Assembly: GCA_009760855.2 (NCBI GenBank)
Contig: WPIO01000219.1
Span: forward strand, 62,001-126,000
Length of the DNA stretch: 64,000 nt
Source: Cristatella mucedo
Taxonomy: Eukaryota > Bryozoa > Phylactolaemata > Cristatellidae
Direction of reading: 5' to 3'
Below, piece by piece: positions 45,934 to 58,663 of this stretch (positions are counted from its first letter, which is position 1; each line of letters begins with the position of its first letter). The notes under the pieces were generated by a model, which had not been told where the DNA came from, made no database searches, and was given only the letters and a program-made list of their open reading frames with translations. A program made the translations under genes and the position numbers.

Positions 45934-46470
45934 ATGAGGGGGCAACAGCTGTCTATTTGGCTAAAAGAGCTGGAACAGATGCCATTTGAGCAACGGATAC
46001 AGAGCAAAGTTCTTATGCGGACCCACCAGACCCGCCACGGCTCGGCTCCTCCGTACCTAGCTGAATTGATGCATCAATTTCAGCCTGTTCGCACCCTTAG
46101 GTCCAGTGTGGACAATAAATTAGCTGTTCCATTCCTCCGCTTAATGACCGTTGGCGACAGAAGCTTTAGCTCTGCAGGTCCTAGACTGTGGAACTCGCTT
46201 CCACAATTCTTAAGCGAAAACTGCTCTCTTACTGCCAACTATGGCTCATCCTTTTCAGCGATCCTGAGTTGCTACTTATATTCTACTCACTACCTTAACT
46301 GGTCTCCTGACTCTGCACTGCTTCCCACTTTCTCTTTGTTGCGTGAGACGAAGTCTGTTGGCTACCGAATGCATACCGAAAGCTGTTTAGGCTGTGAGTG
46401 GGCTATACAAAACTCTCCTGCATAACACCCACGTGGTCTTTATGACTTTGTGGAGTTACAGACGGTGACA
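45934..46470 (+). mobile_element. LINE-B 3' part (C-terminal coding plus UTR)
   Basis: A 163-codon frame (45,934-46,425) carries 'EQRIQSKVL', 'APPYLAELM', 'RTLRSSVDNKLAVP', 'GDRSFSSAGPRLWNSLPQFL' and 'ETKSVGYRMHTESCLGCEWA'. The first blocks are the general L2/CR1 C-terminus; the last is specific to LINE-B here. The UTR (GCATAACACCCACGTGGTCT) ends near a GACACATTAC tail. Four copies are in the window. Confidence 0.87.
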
Positions 46471-46474
46471 CATT

Positions 46475-47597
46475 ACTTGTTTTGCTTTATCTGTCTGCCG
46501 TAAAACACGTGAACGACATGAATCGTGCCTGTTTGGTAAAATCCAGCACTTCTCTAAGGACAGCACTGGCTCACCTCTATGCAGTAATTCAGGTTCGTCC
46601 TTATACACTACGCTTCTTCATTCACCTGCCACACTGGCTGACCTCTGTACTGCTAACTCCATGGGTTTCTCACAGCACCATCGAAGACTCTAGCTAAGAT
46701 TCGCTCACACCCTGTCTCCAACAGAACACGAGTCAATTCGAGACCGCTCTCCCTCATGTTTCGATATGTCTACAGCTTGGATCTTTCTTCCAACTAAAAA
46801 TCACGATGCTAAATGATGTGAAGATGAAAGGACGAGGCTACGTTCAACACAACATCTAAAATATACATGCAAATAGTCATTCATGTGCACGTGCAGCTTC
46901 CTGCGGCACCTTTAATTCTGAAAAATAAGTTATATTCATCTTGTAGCCTATACGAAGTGACATAAAAGAAATTTAGTACCAGTCAGCCGGTCTTGTGGTC
47001 TGTATCACGTCTTCCCTTCCCGGTATGTTCTCATTCTAGTTGCTCAGAATTCTTGGCTTAGCCATTGGCTGTAGGCTATTCTTTCAAATTTTAAACGTAG
47101 CAGTAAAATGTGCCAAATTATTAATTCTAATTATGGTTAGTTGTCTGCTTTTGCTTTTGCACCTGCAGATTGCTTAACACCTTGCAAGCCGATCGTTGGC
47201 TATCTGGCATACCCTCTAAGTACTAGTCGTGCACCCCCTTATTTATCGAAATTCAGCCACCAAGATCTTACAGGTGCCTAGACTGGCACTTTAAGTTCCT
47301 TCTGGCGCTGGCAAATATAAATACTTAATTTCTACCACAAGTTGTTTTTTGCCTGCCCCTTGCAAGATATTTGATCTGATTATTATTTGCAAGAGCCAAA
47401 AATACAGGTGCTAACAATGATCCCACTCAACCAAACGTATGCATCCGTTGCAGGAGGAAGCATCCTCGTGAGATGGATACCGTAATTGTTGCTGGATGAT
47501 CGTATGCTCACAGAGTCCCTAAGCTAAAATCCACTACTACTCCTAAAGTAATTTACTAAATTACTAAGCTATTACTAGATTGCTAAAGTAATCCAGC
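46475..47597. other. unrecognised spacer
   Basis: No gene or repeat family recognised. Confidence 0.4.
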
Positions 47598-47665
47598 AAA
47601 TTAAGGTGCCTAGAATGTAAATTAGTTCTCTGATGGCGCTATTCAAATTTACAATTAATATTATT
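47598..47665 (+). mobile_element. probable LINE-A tail fragment, diverged
   Basis: AAGGTGCCTAGAATGTAAAT followed by TTCTCTGATGGCGCTATT resembles the 3' hairpin, with AT-rich tail. Confidence 0.5.
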
Positions 47666-47669
47666 ATCT

Positions 47670-48749
47670 TTATTATTCATTTGGCAAATCTCATAATTCT
47701 AAAATATTAGTATTTCCAATATTTTATCATTCTCTGTTAACTGTATTTGATTTCAGGGTGAATTTATAAGCCTTTGCGACACTCACATGCTTAGGTTCTT
47801 TACAATGATCATAGAATATAATTTCTAACTTAAATTGGTAAAAAGCCTTACACTCTTGTAACGGTATGAATATTTGTAGATGTTACTGCTTTATATTTCA
47901 CGTAGGCTGTTATATGCCTTAGCAGCTCACTTGGGCTACCTATATTTGCGCCTTTGCTAAGCTATAATTAGTTCATGGATAAATCCAGGACATTTTTATT
48001 GTTTATTAGTAATGGGTACTCATGGCACATTCTGTTTTGCAGAGCTATGCTAATCCAAATTGTTTCTAAAGCACATAATAAATATGACAGGTCAGTATGG
48101 GGTCCATATTTTATTGTAAGCTGTGGTGCTAGCCAGTCAGGGTATTCTAATACTATACGAATGAGGCTGTTGAATCATCAAATGTTTTATTTACTATTAC
48201 TTAGTGAAAGCTGCATATTTTAGGATGTGCTTCTGTATCGCTAAACGTTATCGCAGGTAAGCTCATCTTTCGTAGAAAGTTTGCACATGAATACTAGCAT
48301 TAGTAATTATGTGTTTCTAGGAGCTAAGCTTAATGTTGCAGAGAACATTCAAGGCCAATTGTGAGTTTGTATATGCCTCTTAATGAGCTTAAAGTACTTA
48401 ATTAATACCAAGTACTTTGTGAACCTGTATTCACCTTCACGAGATCTTGAAACGTGTACTGAGGAATTGACTAGGGCCATGGTTAAGGATAGATAGTGTC
48501 TTAATCTCAAACAATCCAGGCTCAGACATTTATATACAGCACTAGTTGCTGAACCAGAGAGAGAGCACCATTAAAGTGGTATCTCGTGTTTCGAGATCTC
48601 TGATGCTCAGTACACACAAAAACGTTAACACGGGAATCCTTAGATTAGGGAATGCGCCAATAATTTTACGGTTAAAAAGTCAATCACGATAATTGCATGT
48701 CAATTCTGTGCTTCAGATCGAGAATTAATATGTTATTCTAAAGGGAACC

Positions 48750-48801
<52 letters not shown>

Positions 48802-49079
48802 ACGTTTAACGTTTTAAATTCTGATGCGTATGACAAGCAGATGCAGATCTAAAAATCAACGATTCATCAGTAAGAAATAAGTACTGAAAGTCATTACCTC
48901 ACTAAATACATTAGGCTGAAGAGTACTAGCAATTTTTTAATTATACCTGTGTCCTTGTTAAATCCTAAGGGGCTGGTTGGCCTATACTTTACATGGGCCA
49001 AGTATGAATACGAGATTCTTTCAAATTAAATAGCCAGGAACGTACCTAGGATCGAGTTAGATAGCTTTGATCGATTTAT
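47670..49079. other. spacer with an (AG)n microsatellite
   Basis: No gene recognised. An (AG)n tract of about 46 bases lies at 48,753-48,798. Confidence 0.5.
48753..48798. repeat. (AG)n microsatellite
   Basis: Uninterrupted AG dinucleotides, about 23 units. Confidence 0.97.
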
Positions 49080-49430
49080 TATAATTAATAATAACAATAA
49101 TACATTAACATAGAGCCCTCAGAGCACTTAATCTCTGTTTAGGCACTTTATATTTGCTGTAAAGGAAGCATAATCGAATGGTTAATGTTAGCATGCTCAA
49201 CAACAAGAGTAAAATTGTTAGAGGTGAAATGTACAGGGTCAGCATGCTAATCTGGTTAGTGTCAGCTCGCATAAGCAAACAAAGCACGGCTCGCCTGGTA
49301 AATAATGTGATCAACGAACACGTTCTTTAAAATTCGGGCAAGGCAGGGAGGCCATAACATAAGTCGGAAGTGAGTTCCAGTCTTTGGGAGCATACAACCA
49401 AATAATCTTATAGCAGTATGCATCATCATA
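49080..49430 (-). mobile_element. LINE-A 3' fragment, diverged
   Basis: Tail, hairpin (TAGAGCCCTCAGAGCACTTA; TAGGCACTTTA), UTR and remnant of the last coding block ('GGGAGCATACAACCAAAT'). Confidence 0.8.
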
Positions 49431-49594
49431 GTCACCTGGCACCAGCCACTCGAAAGTTCCTCAAAGTGTCTTTTAGTTTTTCGCAGTCATTTTTGAAAAC
49501 TTGACTGTCTTTGTCTCCATCTTGATATATCATCAGTGAATATATACGAGGGATTGCTACAATGACAAAGGTCTTAGGGCAGAGGAACAGTCTA

Positions 49595-49985
49595 GGACAT
49601 GTAGCAAATTTCCTCAAACTAAACAACGATACAACGGAACTACTACTCATAGGACACCCCAAGCTTGTCGCTTGACTAGCAAACTTTGCTGCGATACTCT
49701 TGTGCGACCGTCATGGTGTGCTCGGAGTTTAGGTGTCATCTTTGACAGCTGCCTAAATTTGTTAAGTCTAATTAAGAACACTGCCTCTACATCTAGCCAT
49801 CTCACCCGATCCCTATCTAAGATTAAGAACTGGCGGCCATGGTTGCTTGCAAAATGCTTAGCTGGCTCCCTAGTTCAGTCAAGGTTAGATCATTTTGATT
49901 CCATCTTTGGCGGGCTCCCAAAAAACCACTAGGAAGCTGCAGCTGGTTACGACTATGGCTGCAAGGCTAGTAACTAAATCTCACT
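49595..49985 (+). mobile_element. LINE-C fragment (post-YADD region)
   Basis: It reads 'FLKLNNDTTELLLIGHP' (about 49,610-49,660), then 'VIFDSCLNL' and 'VQSRLDHFDSIFGGLP' (49,860-49,920). It corresponds to LINE-C at 14.1-14.3 kb rather than LINE-A. Confidence 0.78.
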
Positions 49986-49989
49986 ATAT

Positions 49990-51954
49990 AATCCATTATT
50001 AATCTCATTATATTCAGAATCTATTAGATTAAATCAAATTACAATTGCACAACTTCAATATGGTCAATGATAGTCACTGCTGTTAACTTTTCATAAAATG
50101 CTATCCAAACTTAAGTTTTCAAAATGAAATTAAATGGACAAAAGTTTGATGATTCTTACTGTCACCAGATTGAGCTGTCTCTGTACCTAGTTGACACAGT
50201 TATGACTGCACTAAACTCGCTGTTTCGGGTAGCAGTGCAACGCCTGCAGTGTGCTAACACCCAAAGTTCGTAATAAGCCAACGCTGATGACACAGCGATA
50301 TTCCGATATTCGGCAATCAGCTTTAGCAACAACGTCGGGTGCGAAAAGTAGAAACACGGCTGTAGGTTACGGAATATACGATGGGTGACTTCAAACTAAA
50401 TCGCTAATAAGCTTACAGCAGCTCGAGCTCAGGTCAATTACTAATTTAGCGGCCGACCGTTGCTGTAAAAGAGCGATTGGGGTCAGACCCACTCCATATA
50501 TAGTAGCCAGATCATAAGTCAAACCACAATCTCGCTTGCACTAATCATACATCCAGTTGCTCTCAACGCTCAGCTGGTCATGGCCATTTCATAAGCTGAT
50601 CGGTTCAGATTTAATAGCCAAAGCTCATTGTCCCTATTCTCTGGGCATTGCAATGCTTAGTCACCACTGCACTTGGGCCGCTTGAAAACCCAATTTTTCG
50701 CTGCAGTCCAGTTTGACGAGTTGTCGCCTTATGCTTATCAGCCCTTGAATTATATGTACCATGACTGGGTCTTCGATTCCTCTGATTCTAACAGAGTTGG
50801 CAGTCGCTTTGAAATTGTGAGGCAACGAAACCTGGCTGAATGACCGACTATTGATGAGTTTATTTGATCTCTGTTTAAATATATACTAACATGATTGAAG
50901 TAAGCCCCCTGCTAATTCCACTGATTCTTCAATCGCGAGCGACCAGAAACCTTGCAGAGTGAAATTCAACTGTTTGTAGGCTATAGGTGACTGCCGCCTG
51001 AGGCCCATGGATGTCGCACCGAACAAAGCAAGCTCGTCTTGTAAAAAACACGAGTTTCGCTAGCTCAAATCACCTCTTATGTTCGGCCGTGAGGCAACGC
51101 TATCATAACGAAAGCGTCTCAGGTAGCACAGCAAGTATCCAGCTAGTAAGGTGACAGGTTTCGGGCTATCTTTTGAATATTCCGATCATACTAATCGTCT
51201 TCATACAACTTCTACTAGCGTTATATTGTATTTTTTTGAATATTATCTCATCATGAACCTTGCCCTAAGTTCACTCTGGTTATTTATTCTCGTAGAGTGA
51301 ATTTTAAAGTGTCTAAAGACACACTGGATACGCTCTGGCCATAATACGGTAGACCCATATTTTCAGTTTTATTTTTACAGCTAGTATACTTGTACGTCTG
51401 ACTAATTTGAAAAAATAAAAGACAAAACTTTAAAACCATTAAATAGCACGACTTGAACAGCCACTCTGATGTCCTACAATAAAAGAATATATGCTATGTG
51501 TTTCTTCAAAGTGACCATCAGAAATTTCGGCACATAGCATCTCATGCTATTGAAAAGAACTTATTCAAGTTCAAAATTTGAAAACGATATCAAGATAAAG
51601 AATTCAACATTCATATTCTTGTAAGCTCAATTTACCTTTTTTAATCAAATCTCCTGCACTTGAATTGACGCTCCCCACCTTTTGGTCGTTGGATTTTGTT
51701 GGATTGTTGAAATGCAAATTCAAATCTTGATCATCAACTGCAATGTAATATTTTTCAATTACTGTTACCCCTTTGTTACAGCTGCCAGTTTCAAAATCCC
51801 AGCTCCAAGATAACCTAAAAGCACTAAAAAATTATTCAAATTATGTAAACATCGCCGCTGGAGAAGTAGTAGCCAAGGATTACCGACATGCAAGCTCACC
51901 TACTTCGAAAACCAGGATACGCTGACAAAGAGAAACTTGGGAAAGCAGCTTACA
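49990..51954. other. long unrecognised spacer
   Basis: Nearly 2 kb without a convincing frame, TE domain or internal repeat that I can identify. Confidence 0.4.
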
Positions 51955-52580
51955 AGCGTGCAAAACAATGCAGCTAGCCTGTCATGAGCGTCGCAGTTGC
52001 CGCATCACATTACTTCTCATCGACCTGCACTAGATCTCAGTCAAGAGGCACATCGGCTTCAAGGTTCTGTTACTTACGTTCAGGTCCCTTCATTATTCAG
52101 CTCCGGACTAACTATCGTATCATGTCTACTCACCCAACGAAGTTGGGCAGAGTGCACCAGCTTTTCTGAATGAAATCGTTCAGCTACTCCCCTACGAACC
52201 TCAAATCCTGTGGATACCCTGCCTTTAGCTCGTATGCTTCCAAAGCCTGGAAATCACTACTAACTGACGTCGCGACACACAACGACTTAATGACGTTTCA
52301 AAATAAGCTAAAACTTAAATTTACCGGAGAAATTTAGGAGTTTGCTTAATTCGTCATTTGTGTGCTTATGTGTTATGAATATGTCCACGATGCCACTAAA
52401 CATTGTTACATGCTACTGTATGCATTTCACCTCTGATCATCTTGTGCTAGCTGATATTGAGCATACCACTACTAGCTATTAGATGATGCTCCCTATACAG
52501 CATATGTCAAGTGCCTAGAAAGAGATTACGTTTACCGAGGGTGTTATGCAAATGCATTATTATTATTATTAATATTAGGA
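51955..52580 (+). mobile_element. LINE-A 3' copy, old
   Basis: C-terminal block recognisable across frames ('RERRSC', 'SSYAS-KAW', 'MTFQNKLK'), then UTR, a hairpin with CpG-type changes (GTGCC / GGGTGT) and (ATT)n at 52,558-52,575. Confidence 0.8.
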
Positions 52581-52584
52581 ATGC

Positions 52585-53559
52585 AGGTTAGTGGGAGTCT
52601 CTATTAAAATCAATCATTATTAATGAGCTGTAGATAAGCGGGCAAATCTATGAGGAACAAATTGGCGAAAGCTCATTAGAGCTCAAGGTGAACTTAAGGT
52701 AATGGCGAAATTTTTAGCAGAGACTTGAATGAAGCAAAATAGATATCGTTATCGAAGTAACGTGATAGAAATTAGAGACTTTTCGGTGCATGTAAAAACT
52801 GAGGATGACTGAAATACTTAAATTCAGTGCTAGTAGTGGCACGATGTTCGATATGCATGTTCGGTAACAAAATGGAGCAGCAAAGAGGTGAAATTTGTTG
52901 GTCTGATACAAGCTATTGAAGCATGAGCGAGCGACAGAGAGAGGGAGGGAGAGATTAAGATAAAGTCGTAAGGTCCGTGCTTTAAAGGGAGCCGATCTAG
53001 AAGCGAGAGCAACAGACATAAGTGATGTGATATGGTAGCTATGCAATGAACAAAATATCTGAGGAGCTGCCTATCGAGATTTGCATCAGCAGCAGAAGAT
53101 TAATGGATCAAGTGTACTCAATAAGGGAATGCAGTAATTTATGTAAGAAGTCATACATTGGGAGAATCGTTTTTCATCCATATTATTACTTATGCAGGCC
53201 TTAATGTTTGCAATGCATTGTTTACTCGCTAGCAGTTCAAGCTCCATTATACGTGCAGGATAACATTGAGTTTGTCCAGCGACGAAACTGAGAGACAATT
53301 GACCTTAAAAAAGAATTTCAAATCTGTATGTGATGAAGGTCTTCTTGATCTGCACCCAGACTCGACCGACAGCCTTGATACCCTTAAAATAATAATTCAC
53401 TTATAGGTGCAGTAAACACAACACTTAGAAGTCCCTTAGCTAGCATGCTCCCATAAATTCTGTCCAATACAGAGTCTCGGAGGCTCCTTTCAGTTTACAA
53501 AAAAAACCTCCTGAAGATGAGCCAAGTTAAGCTCAGACTTAAACTCGGCTTTAGGAAGT
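52585..53559. other. unrecognised spacer
   Basis: No gene or TE recognised. Confidence 0.4.
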
Positions 53560-54595
53560 CGGGATCTAATGACCAAGAGAACTTAAGCAACTAACGTCAA
53601 GTCTCCCTTCTACCGTTATTATGAAAGACACTGAAACGAGTCATGGCAGACCAGATGGACTCATATACTGAACTTCAGGCCTTGCAAGTTCCTGTCAGGC
53701 TGTAGAGCACATCACTCCACAGAGTCAGCATTGCTTCGGGTGTATAACGACCTACTTAGCAATGCAGGCTTAGGTAGATTTTCTCTGCTTTTTATGCTCG
53801 ATCTTTCGGCAGCTTGTGATACTATCGATCACCAAGTCCTTATTGAGTGCCTTTTATCTCGCCTGGGAATCACTGGCACAGCTCTCCAATGGTTCAAATC
53901 ATATCTTAGTGGGAGACTAGGAGTATTGATGCAAATGGACAAAGGTCAGCCGAGGTACCTCTGAAATATAGAGTACCCCAGGGTTCCGTGCTAGTTCTGC
54001 TCCTTTGAACGGTTTATACTCTCCCTCTAGCCAATGTGGTTGCCAAGCACAATCTAGGCTTCCACTTCTTAGCGGATGACACTCAGTTGCACCCTTGCTT
54101 TGTTAACTCCCAGTACTCGAGCAGTTTGAATGCTCTCAACTCTGCTGCATGTATTGATGACATACGCACATAGATGGCAACACATTTTCTTGATTAAATT
54201 ATGATAAAACCAACTTACTATTTATGGAAAACCAAATGTGACTCAGAAATCGGAAAGTTTTCTGCCCAAAATCGGCTCTGTTAGCATACCTTCTGTTCAA
54301 TCTGTCTGAAAGCTAAGTGTCACCTACCATAGTGACCTTTCGTTACACGACCATATCAGCTCCTTAATCAAGTCCGCCAACTTTCAGCTATCTAATATTG
54401 CTGAAATCTGGGCTAGTTTAGACACGGATACCACATCTAAGTTGGTCCATGCACTTGTGACATCCCGTCTTGACTTCTGTAACTCACTGCTTTCTGGCCT
54501 ACCGGTATGTGCAAGCAGGCGATTGCAGCTGGTGCAAAAGTGGGCAGCTAGACTTGTCTGTCGTGAGCGTCGTGACCAGCATGTGCAATCAGGCA
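53560..54595 (+). mobile_element. LINE-A copy truncated at both ends
   Basis: RT from 'ENLSN' region (53,578) through 'MLDLSAACDTIDH' (53,793-53,831; Phe to Cys), a 'FLADDTQL' box (54,067-54,090; Tyr to Leu) to 'LVCRERR' at 54,554-54,574. It stops there without UTR or tail, with a short repeat of the GCATGTGCAATCAGGC word at the break. Confidence 0.85.
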
Positions 54596-54740
54596 TTAGG
54601 TGATATCTCTATCTGTATTGTATGTCTCGTTACAGATTTATCTACCAAGCTAAAGTAGAGATGCCTTTTAAGATATACCTAGAGCTTAGAAGAGTGAGTA
54701 CTATATACGTCCAAGATAGACATATACCATCATTAGATGA

Positions 54741-54992
54741 GCTAGCAAAGTAGTGACCTCCTTGACAGATGGTCGAAGACGTATGCACATTTTCAAAACT
54801 TTTTTAAGCCGGCTTCTGTGGAGTGGCAGTAACAGGGAGATAAAGAAAATGGGTCTCAAGCTTTTATTTTTGTATGGCTTCTTATTTCGGGACCTGCTAG
54901 AAATTCAGAAACCTGTTTCGAGGTTGAACGCCATGAGGAATGTCATACCTACTTGGGTTACAAATCTAGTTAAAGATTTTTCTTACTCTTGA
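54741..54992 (+). CDS. unassigned short open frame with adjacent polyA signal
   Basis: About 84 codons are open to TGA at 54,990-54,992, with AATAAA about 8 bases after the stop. Residues include 'RRRMHIFKTFLSRLLWSG' and 'GLKLLFLYGFLFRDLLEIQK', mildly hydrophobic and basic. No family recognised. It may be chance, a processed fragment, or the end of a host gene. Confidence 0.22.
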   Translation, partial: ASKVVTSLTDGRRRMHIFKTFLSRLLWSGSNREIKKMGLKLLFLYGFLFRDLLEIQKPVSRLNAMRNVIPTWVTNLVKDFSYS

Positions 54993-54995
54993 CAA

Positions 54996-55214
54996 TAATA
55001 AATCGTTACTTCAGTCAGCAGTTGGCCCAACCTGCTTGCTACTGTTATGCAATACTGATTTGTGAAGGCTGAAGGAGCTGTTTTCCAGCTTCAGTCAGCA
55101 TCAGTACCAACTGTGTAGACTTTAGGTCTCAGCGAATATCACGTCAGTTTAGGTCAGTTTTCCTGACATTACATCTAGATTTCCTTTTTGCTTCGAATGC
55201 TTACATGTGAATAA
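54996..55214. other. unrecognised spacer
   Basis: Contains the words CAGTCAGCA twice; no gene recognised. Confidence 0.35.
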
Positions 55215-55965
55215 TGATAAAATAATAATACACTTAATATAGCGCCCTCAGACGACTAAATCTCTTTCTAGGCACTTTAAATTTGCTGCAAAGGAATCAC
55301 GATAGATTGTTTATTGCCAGTAGGCTGAATAAACAAGAATAACATGGTTAGGGATGACATGCACAGGGTCAGCATGCAAGTGTGCTTAGTGGCAGCATGC
55401 ATAGTGTCAGCAAGCATAAGCACCTACAGGACGATTTTTGGGGACCAACTAAATACTGTGATAAATAGATGCTTTTTTGTAATGAGGACAAATCAGGAGG
55501 TGTCGTTACTCAGGTTGGGGGTGAGTTTCAGGCTTTAGGAGCGTGCGAACTAAAGGCAAGATCTCCGCAGGATTTGACATTTTTACAACCCATCGGTAAA
55601 CAGTTAAATTTAGAAAAGCGGCTGGCACAAAGCTTAGCCCGGCGGGGGGGGGGTACATCTGAGAGGTAGTCTGGAGCCGAAGCAGGAAGGGAACTAAAAG
55701 TGAGTGATAAAACCATTAGGTCTTTGAGTTACTTTACTGGGAACAAGTGAGGGTCGTAGAGAAGTGGTGCCATGTGGCGACAGCAACACTCAAGACAGAC
55801 GAGCCTAGCACTGCAGAGTTTTGCACCAGCTGTAAGCGCCTGATTACACAGGCTGTAGACCAGCAAGCAGTGAGTTGCAGAGGTGAAGACGGGATGTCAA
55901 AAATGCATGGACCAATTTAGATGCCGTATCCCTGTCTGAACAAGCCCAAATGTTAGCAAAGTTAG
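55215..55965 (-). mobile_element. LINE-A 3' part
   Basis: Tail (AATAATAATACACTTAATAT), hairpin, UTR and the C-terminal coding region in changing frames up to the 'AWTN-DAVS' region near 55,930. It contains a run of G at 55,645-55,652. Confidence 0.87.
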
Positions 55966-55969
55966 GTAG

Positions 55970-56534
55970 CTAAAAGTATTCATTTATTTATTCAGAATCC
56001 TGTCGACCTGCCGCCCAGACCGTCAATTGCATAATTTTGAAGGTAACTACCTAAGTTTGAATGTAACTGACGTGCTTTTCTTGCATTAGTCGAAGCATGA
56101 AACGTTGCTCTTCTTAGAATCTTGTTAAGTGTAATTTTAAGAACTCGGAAAGACATTCGGCTGCCAGTTGGAGGCTACACAGACTAATTAACAGTCATGT
56201 TATTATTCTTATATCAAACTCTTAAGCAAGCTCAAAATAAATTGCAGGACAAAGCTAATACTGTCAATAATTTGTGATCTTTAGCCTATACTAAGAGTCT
56301 TCAAGTTATGGGATGTCTTTAAAAGGAGCTAACATTAATGCATTACAAGCGATTGTTACTCACTTCGATGCATGCGTTTGACAAAAATGATCAAGTCCTG
56401 AAATGCATTACCTATCTCAGTTGTTGGGTGGTCCACCTCATCAGAATCAGTAGCTGAGTCAGATGGAGATACCGGTAGTGAAGGAAGACGCAAATAACCG
56501 TTAAGTTCATTATCTATAAATTGCAAAAGAATTT
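55970..56534. other. unrecognised spacer
   Basis: No gene recognised. Confidence 0.4.
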
Positions 56535-56985
56535 AAGATGTAATGTAATGTATCTCCGTCAGTAACTCAACAAAGTTATAAAGACCATGTGGGTGTTACG
56601 CAGGAGAGTTTTGTATAGCCCACTCACAGCCTAAGCGGCTTTCGGTACGCATTCGGTAGCCAACAGACTTCGTCTCACGAAACAAAGAGAAAGTGGGAAG
56701 CATAGCAGACTTAAGAGAGCATTTGAGGTAATGAGTAGCATAGAAGTTGCAGTTCAGGACCACTGAAAAAGATGTGCCATAGTCGGCAGTTGGAGAGTAG
56801 ATGTCGTTGCGTAAGAATTGTGGAAGCGAGTTCCACAGTCTAGGACCTTCAGAGCTAAAGCTTCTGTCGCCAATGTCCGCTACAGTTTTGGAAACATCTG
56901 GCCTGTTGGCGAGGGTTGTCTTGCCTTTGCCGAGTTGATTCACGGCAGGCACGACAGCTGAGGCGATGGAATCTGCCGGCAAGAG
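56535..56985 (-). mobile_element. LINE-B 3' part
   Basis: A 128-codon frame (56,596-56,982) carries 'GDRSFSSEGPRLWNSLPQFL' and 'ETKSVGYRMRTESRLGCEWA'. The UTR and ATGTAATGTAATGTATCTCC tail end lie at 56,536-56,590. The tail repeats ATGTA, matching the copy at 13.35 kb. Confidence 0.88.
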
Positions 56986-57638
56986 GAGTTGCGGTGGCGA
57001 TCGAAAGCCTCTGAGCCTGATATTACTTTTTCATTGCTGGTGCCCTTCTCTGCTGCCAGATGCCATTGCTTCGCTTTCCTGCAGCAGGTTTTGTGTTCCA
57101 CTAGAGTCACAAGGCTTCACGCGAGACGGACCGTCTGGATAGAGCTCAGCGATGAAACATGTTTGTGGGTGGCTATCCTAAGCCAAGCCCAAGGCAAATT
57201 TTCGGCAAGATGTGTATCCCAAATTTGGCCCCTCGAGGGCTTGGCCTCGATGTAGGACTCCTCACTGATTATATCCAGAGACTGATTCCCCAGCAGAATG
57301 CATTGCACGACAAATGAGGGCAATTTATTCAGACGAAAAACTGCAATTTGTAAGCATTTTTTAAGATGCACGACGACTAGAAAGCCAACCCCAGCTGAAT
57401 GGCAGAGATCAAGACAAGCCCTGATCATTTCGTGTCGATTCGAACACTGCAAGACAACTCTTGGAGGTAAATTGCATAAGTGCTGCTAGTTAAATGAAAT
57501 TTGTAGAAAATTACGTATAGGTGAAGTGTAGCATATCGTGTTTTAATTTATATAACTCTGCTTGCAGGCTGGAATTAGGGAGAAAAGATAGCTGTGAAGT
57601 CTTTCTGTACAATTATGTGTCCGGATCCAACTGATAGC
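56986..57638. other. unassigned region, overlapping open frames
   Basis: Frames on both strands (56,989-57,255 plus; 57,117-57,452 minus, 'HSAGVGFLVVVHLKKCLQIA') have no family I recognise. It may be upstream LINE-B sequence or host DNA. Confidence 0.35.
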
Positions 57639-57900
57639 TTAAGGAAGTGCTACTTCTGTTCCGTCGAAGCTTGCAAAAGTTGAGCCTGCGAGAACGAGCC
57701 GCCCATCATGTATCCACACTCCATTCGTCACCCCGGCGCAGCAATGCCCTGGACTCCACGTCCCATCTCTAACCAAAAATAAGAAGCCATCTTCTGAGGA
57801 ACAAATGCTTTCCATGGTGAAGAGCTGACTACCGGGCTTCGGGAATATATACCACAGCAAGTAGCCTCCATGAACCAAGTGGTCAGCGGCTTTGAGCAGT
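57639..57900 (-). CDS. unassigned protein, possible terminal exon
   Basis: A minus-strand frame open from just after an in-frame TAA near 57,902 to a stop at 57,639-57,641. Residues include 'GGYLLWYIFPKPGSQLFTM', 'DGFLFLVRDGTWSPGHCCAG', 'VWIHDGRLVLAGSTFASF'. The Gly/Trp/Asp-rich alternation suggests beta strands, as in propeller or lectin-like folds, but I recognise no family. CTAAC about 15 bases before a CAAAG gives a weak branch-point/acceptor context. No TE match. Confidence 0.35.
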
Positions 57901-57904
57901 TAGC

Positions 57905-58663
57905 CGGATGCATTAGAAAAGCTTCTTTCTGTGCAAGAAGTGATCACTATTTGAAAAGTACCGCAGGTTTTTGTGCAGCTATTGAGTTACTCGCACTTTA
58001 CGATCCGTCGGGGTACAGCGATTGAGGTTTACTTCAGGAAACACTATAGCGTTTGCATGTCGGCAAGTACCAGACACTAGTACGTGACCCATTGTAACCT
58101 TTACAGATACTATTACCTTCGTACCTTTGGCATTTCAGGGGCAGGTGTTCTGCTAGAAATTCTGAGCATATATGCGACAACCTCAAACAATTAACCAACG
58201 ATTTAGGGATGCGGGTTCACAAATAATATAACTTTTACACAATCCTAACACATTCAGCCCTGATTTATTGAAAAATTGCAGCTTGGTAAAAGCGACTATT
58301 GCCTAGTGAGGAAAAGTTAAAATTTTTGTAATGTCACTAAGAATAATATTATTTTAAAGACCTGTATAGCACGCTAGATGAAATACGTTTTTTTCTAAAC
58401 GCTTTGCATTTTTCTAAACCATAAGTGTGAAAGATAAAATTCTATTAGTTGGTTTCAACAAGGGCAATTTCAGCATGGAAAAGAAGCGAAGTTCAATTCA
58501 GAGCAAAGGCTCTTATTATCAGACAGCTTTTAAGCTTTTTTGTAGGTCTCTTCAATCATGACACAACATGTGGTTAGTTTATTAATGAACTACTTCACAA
58601 AAAGGTGGTCTGATGTGCAGGTCTCTAAGAGATATGAGGCTTTTTAGAGGAAAAACTGAGGTA
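57905..58663. other. unrecognised spacer
   Basis: No gene or repeat recognised; AT-rich from 58,200. Confidence 0.4.

Noticed and set aside
57117..57452. Frame with 'GVGFLVVVHLKKCLQIA' as a LINE endonuclease
   Set aside because: No ETW, GDFN or SDH motif could be found around it; left unassigned.
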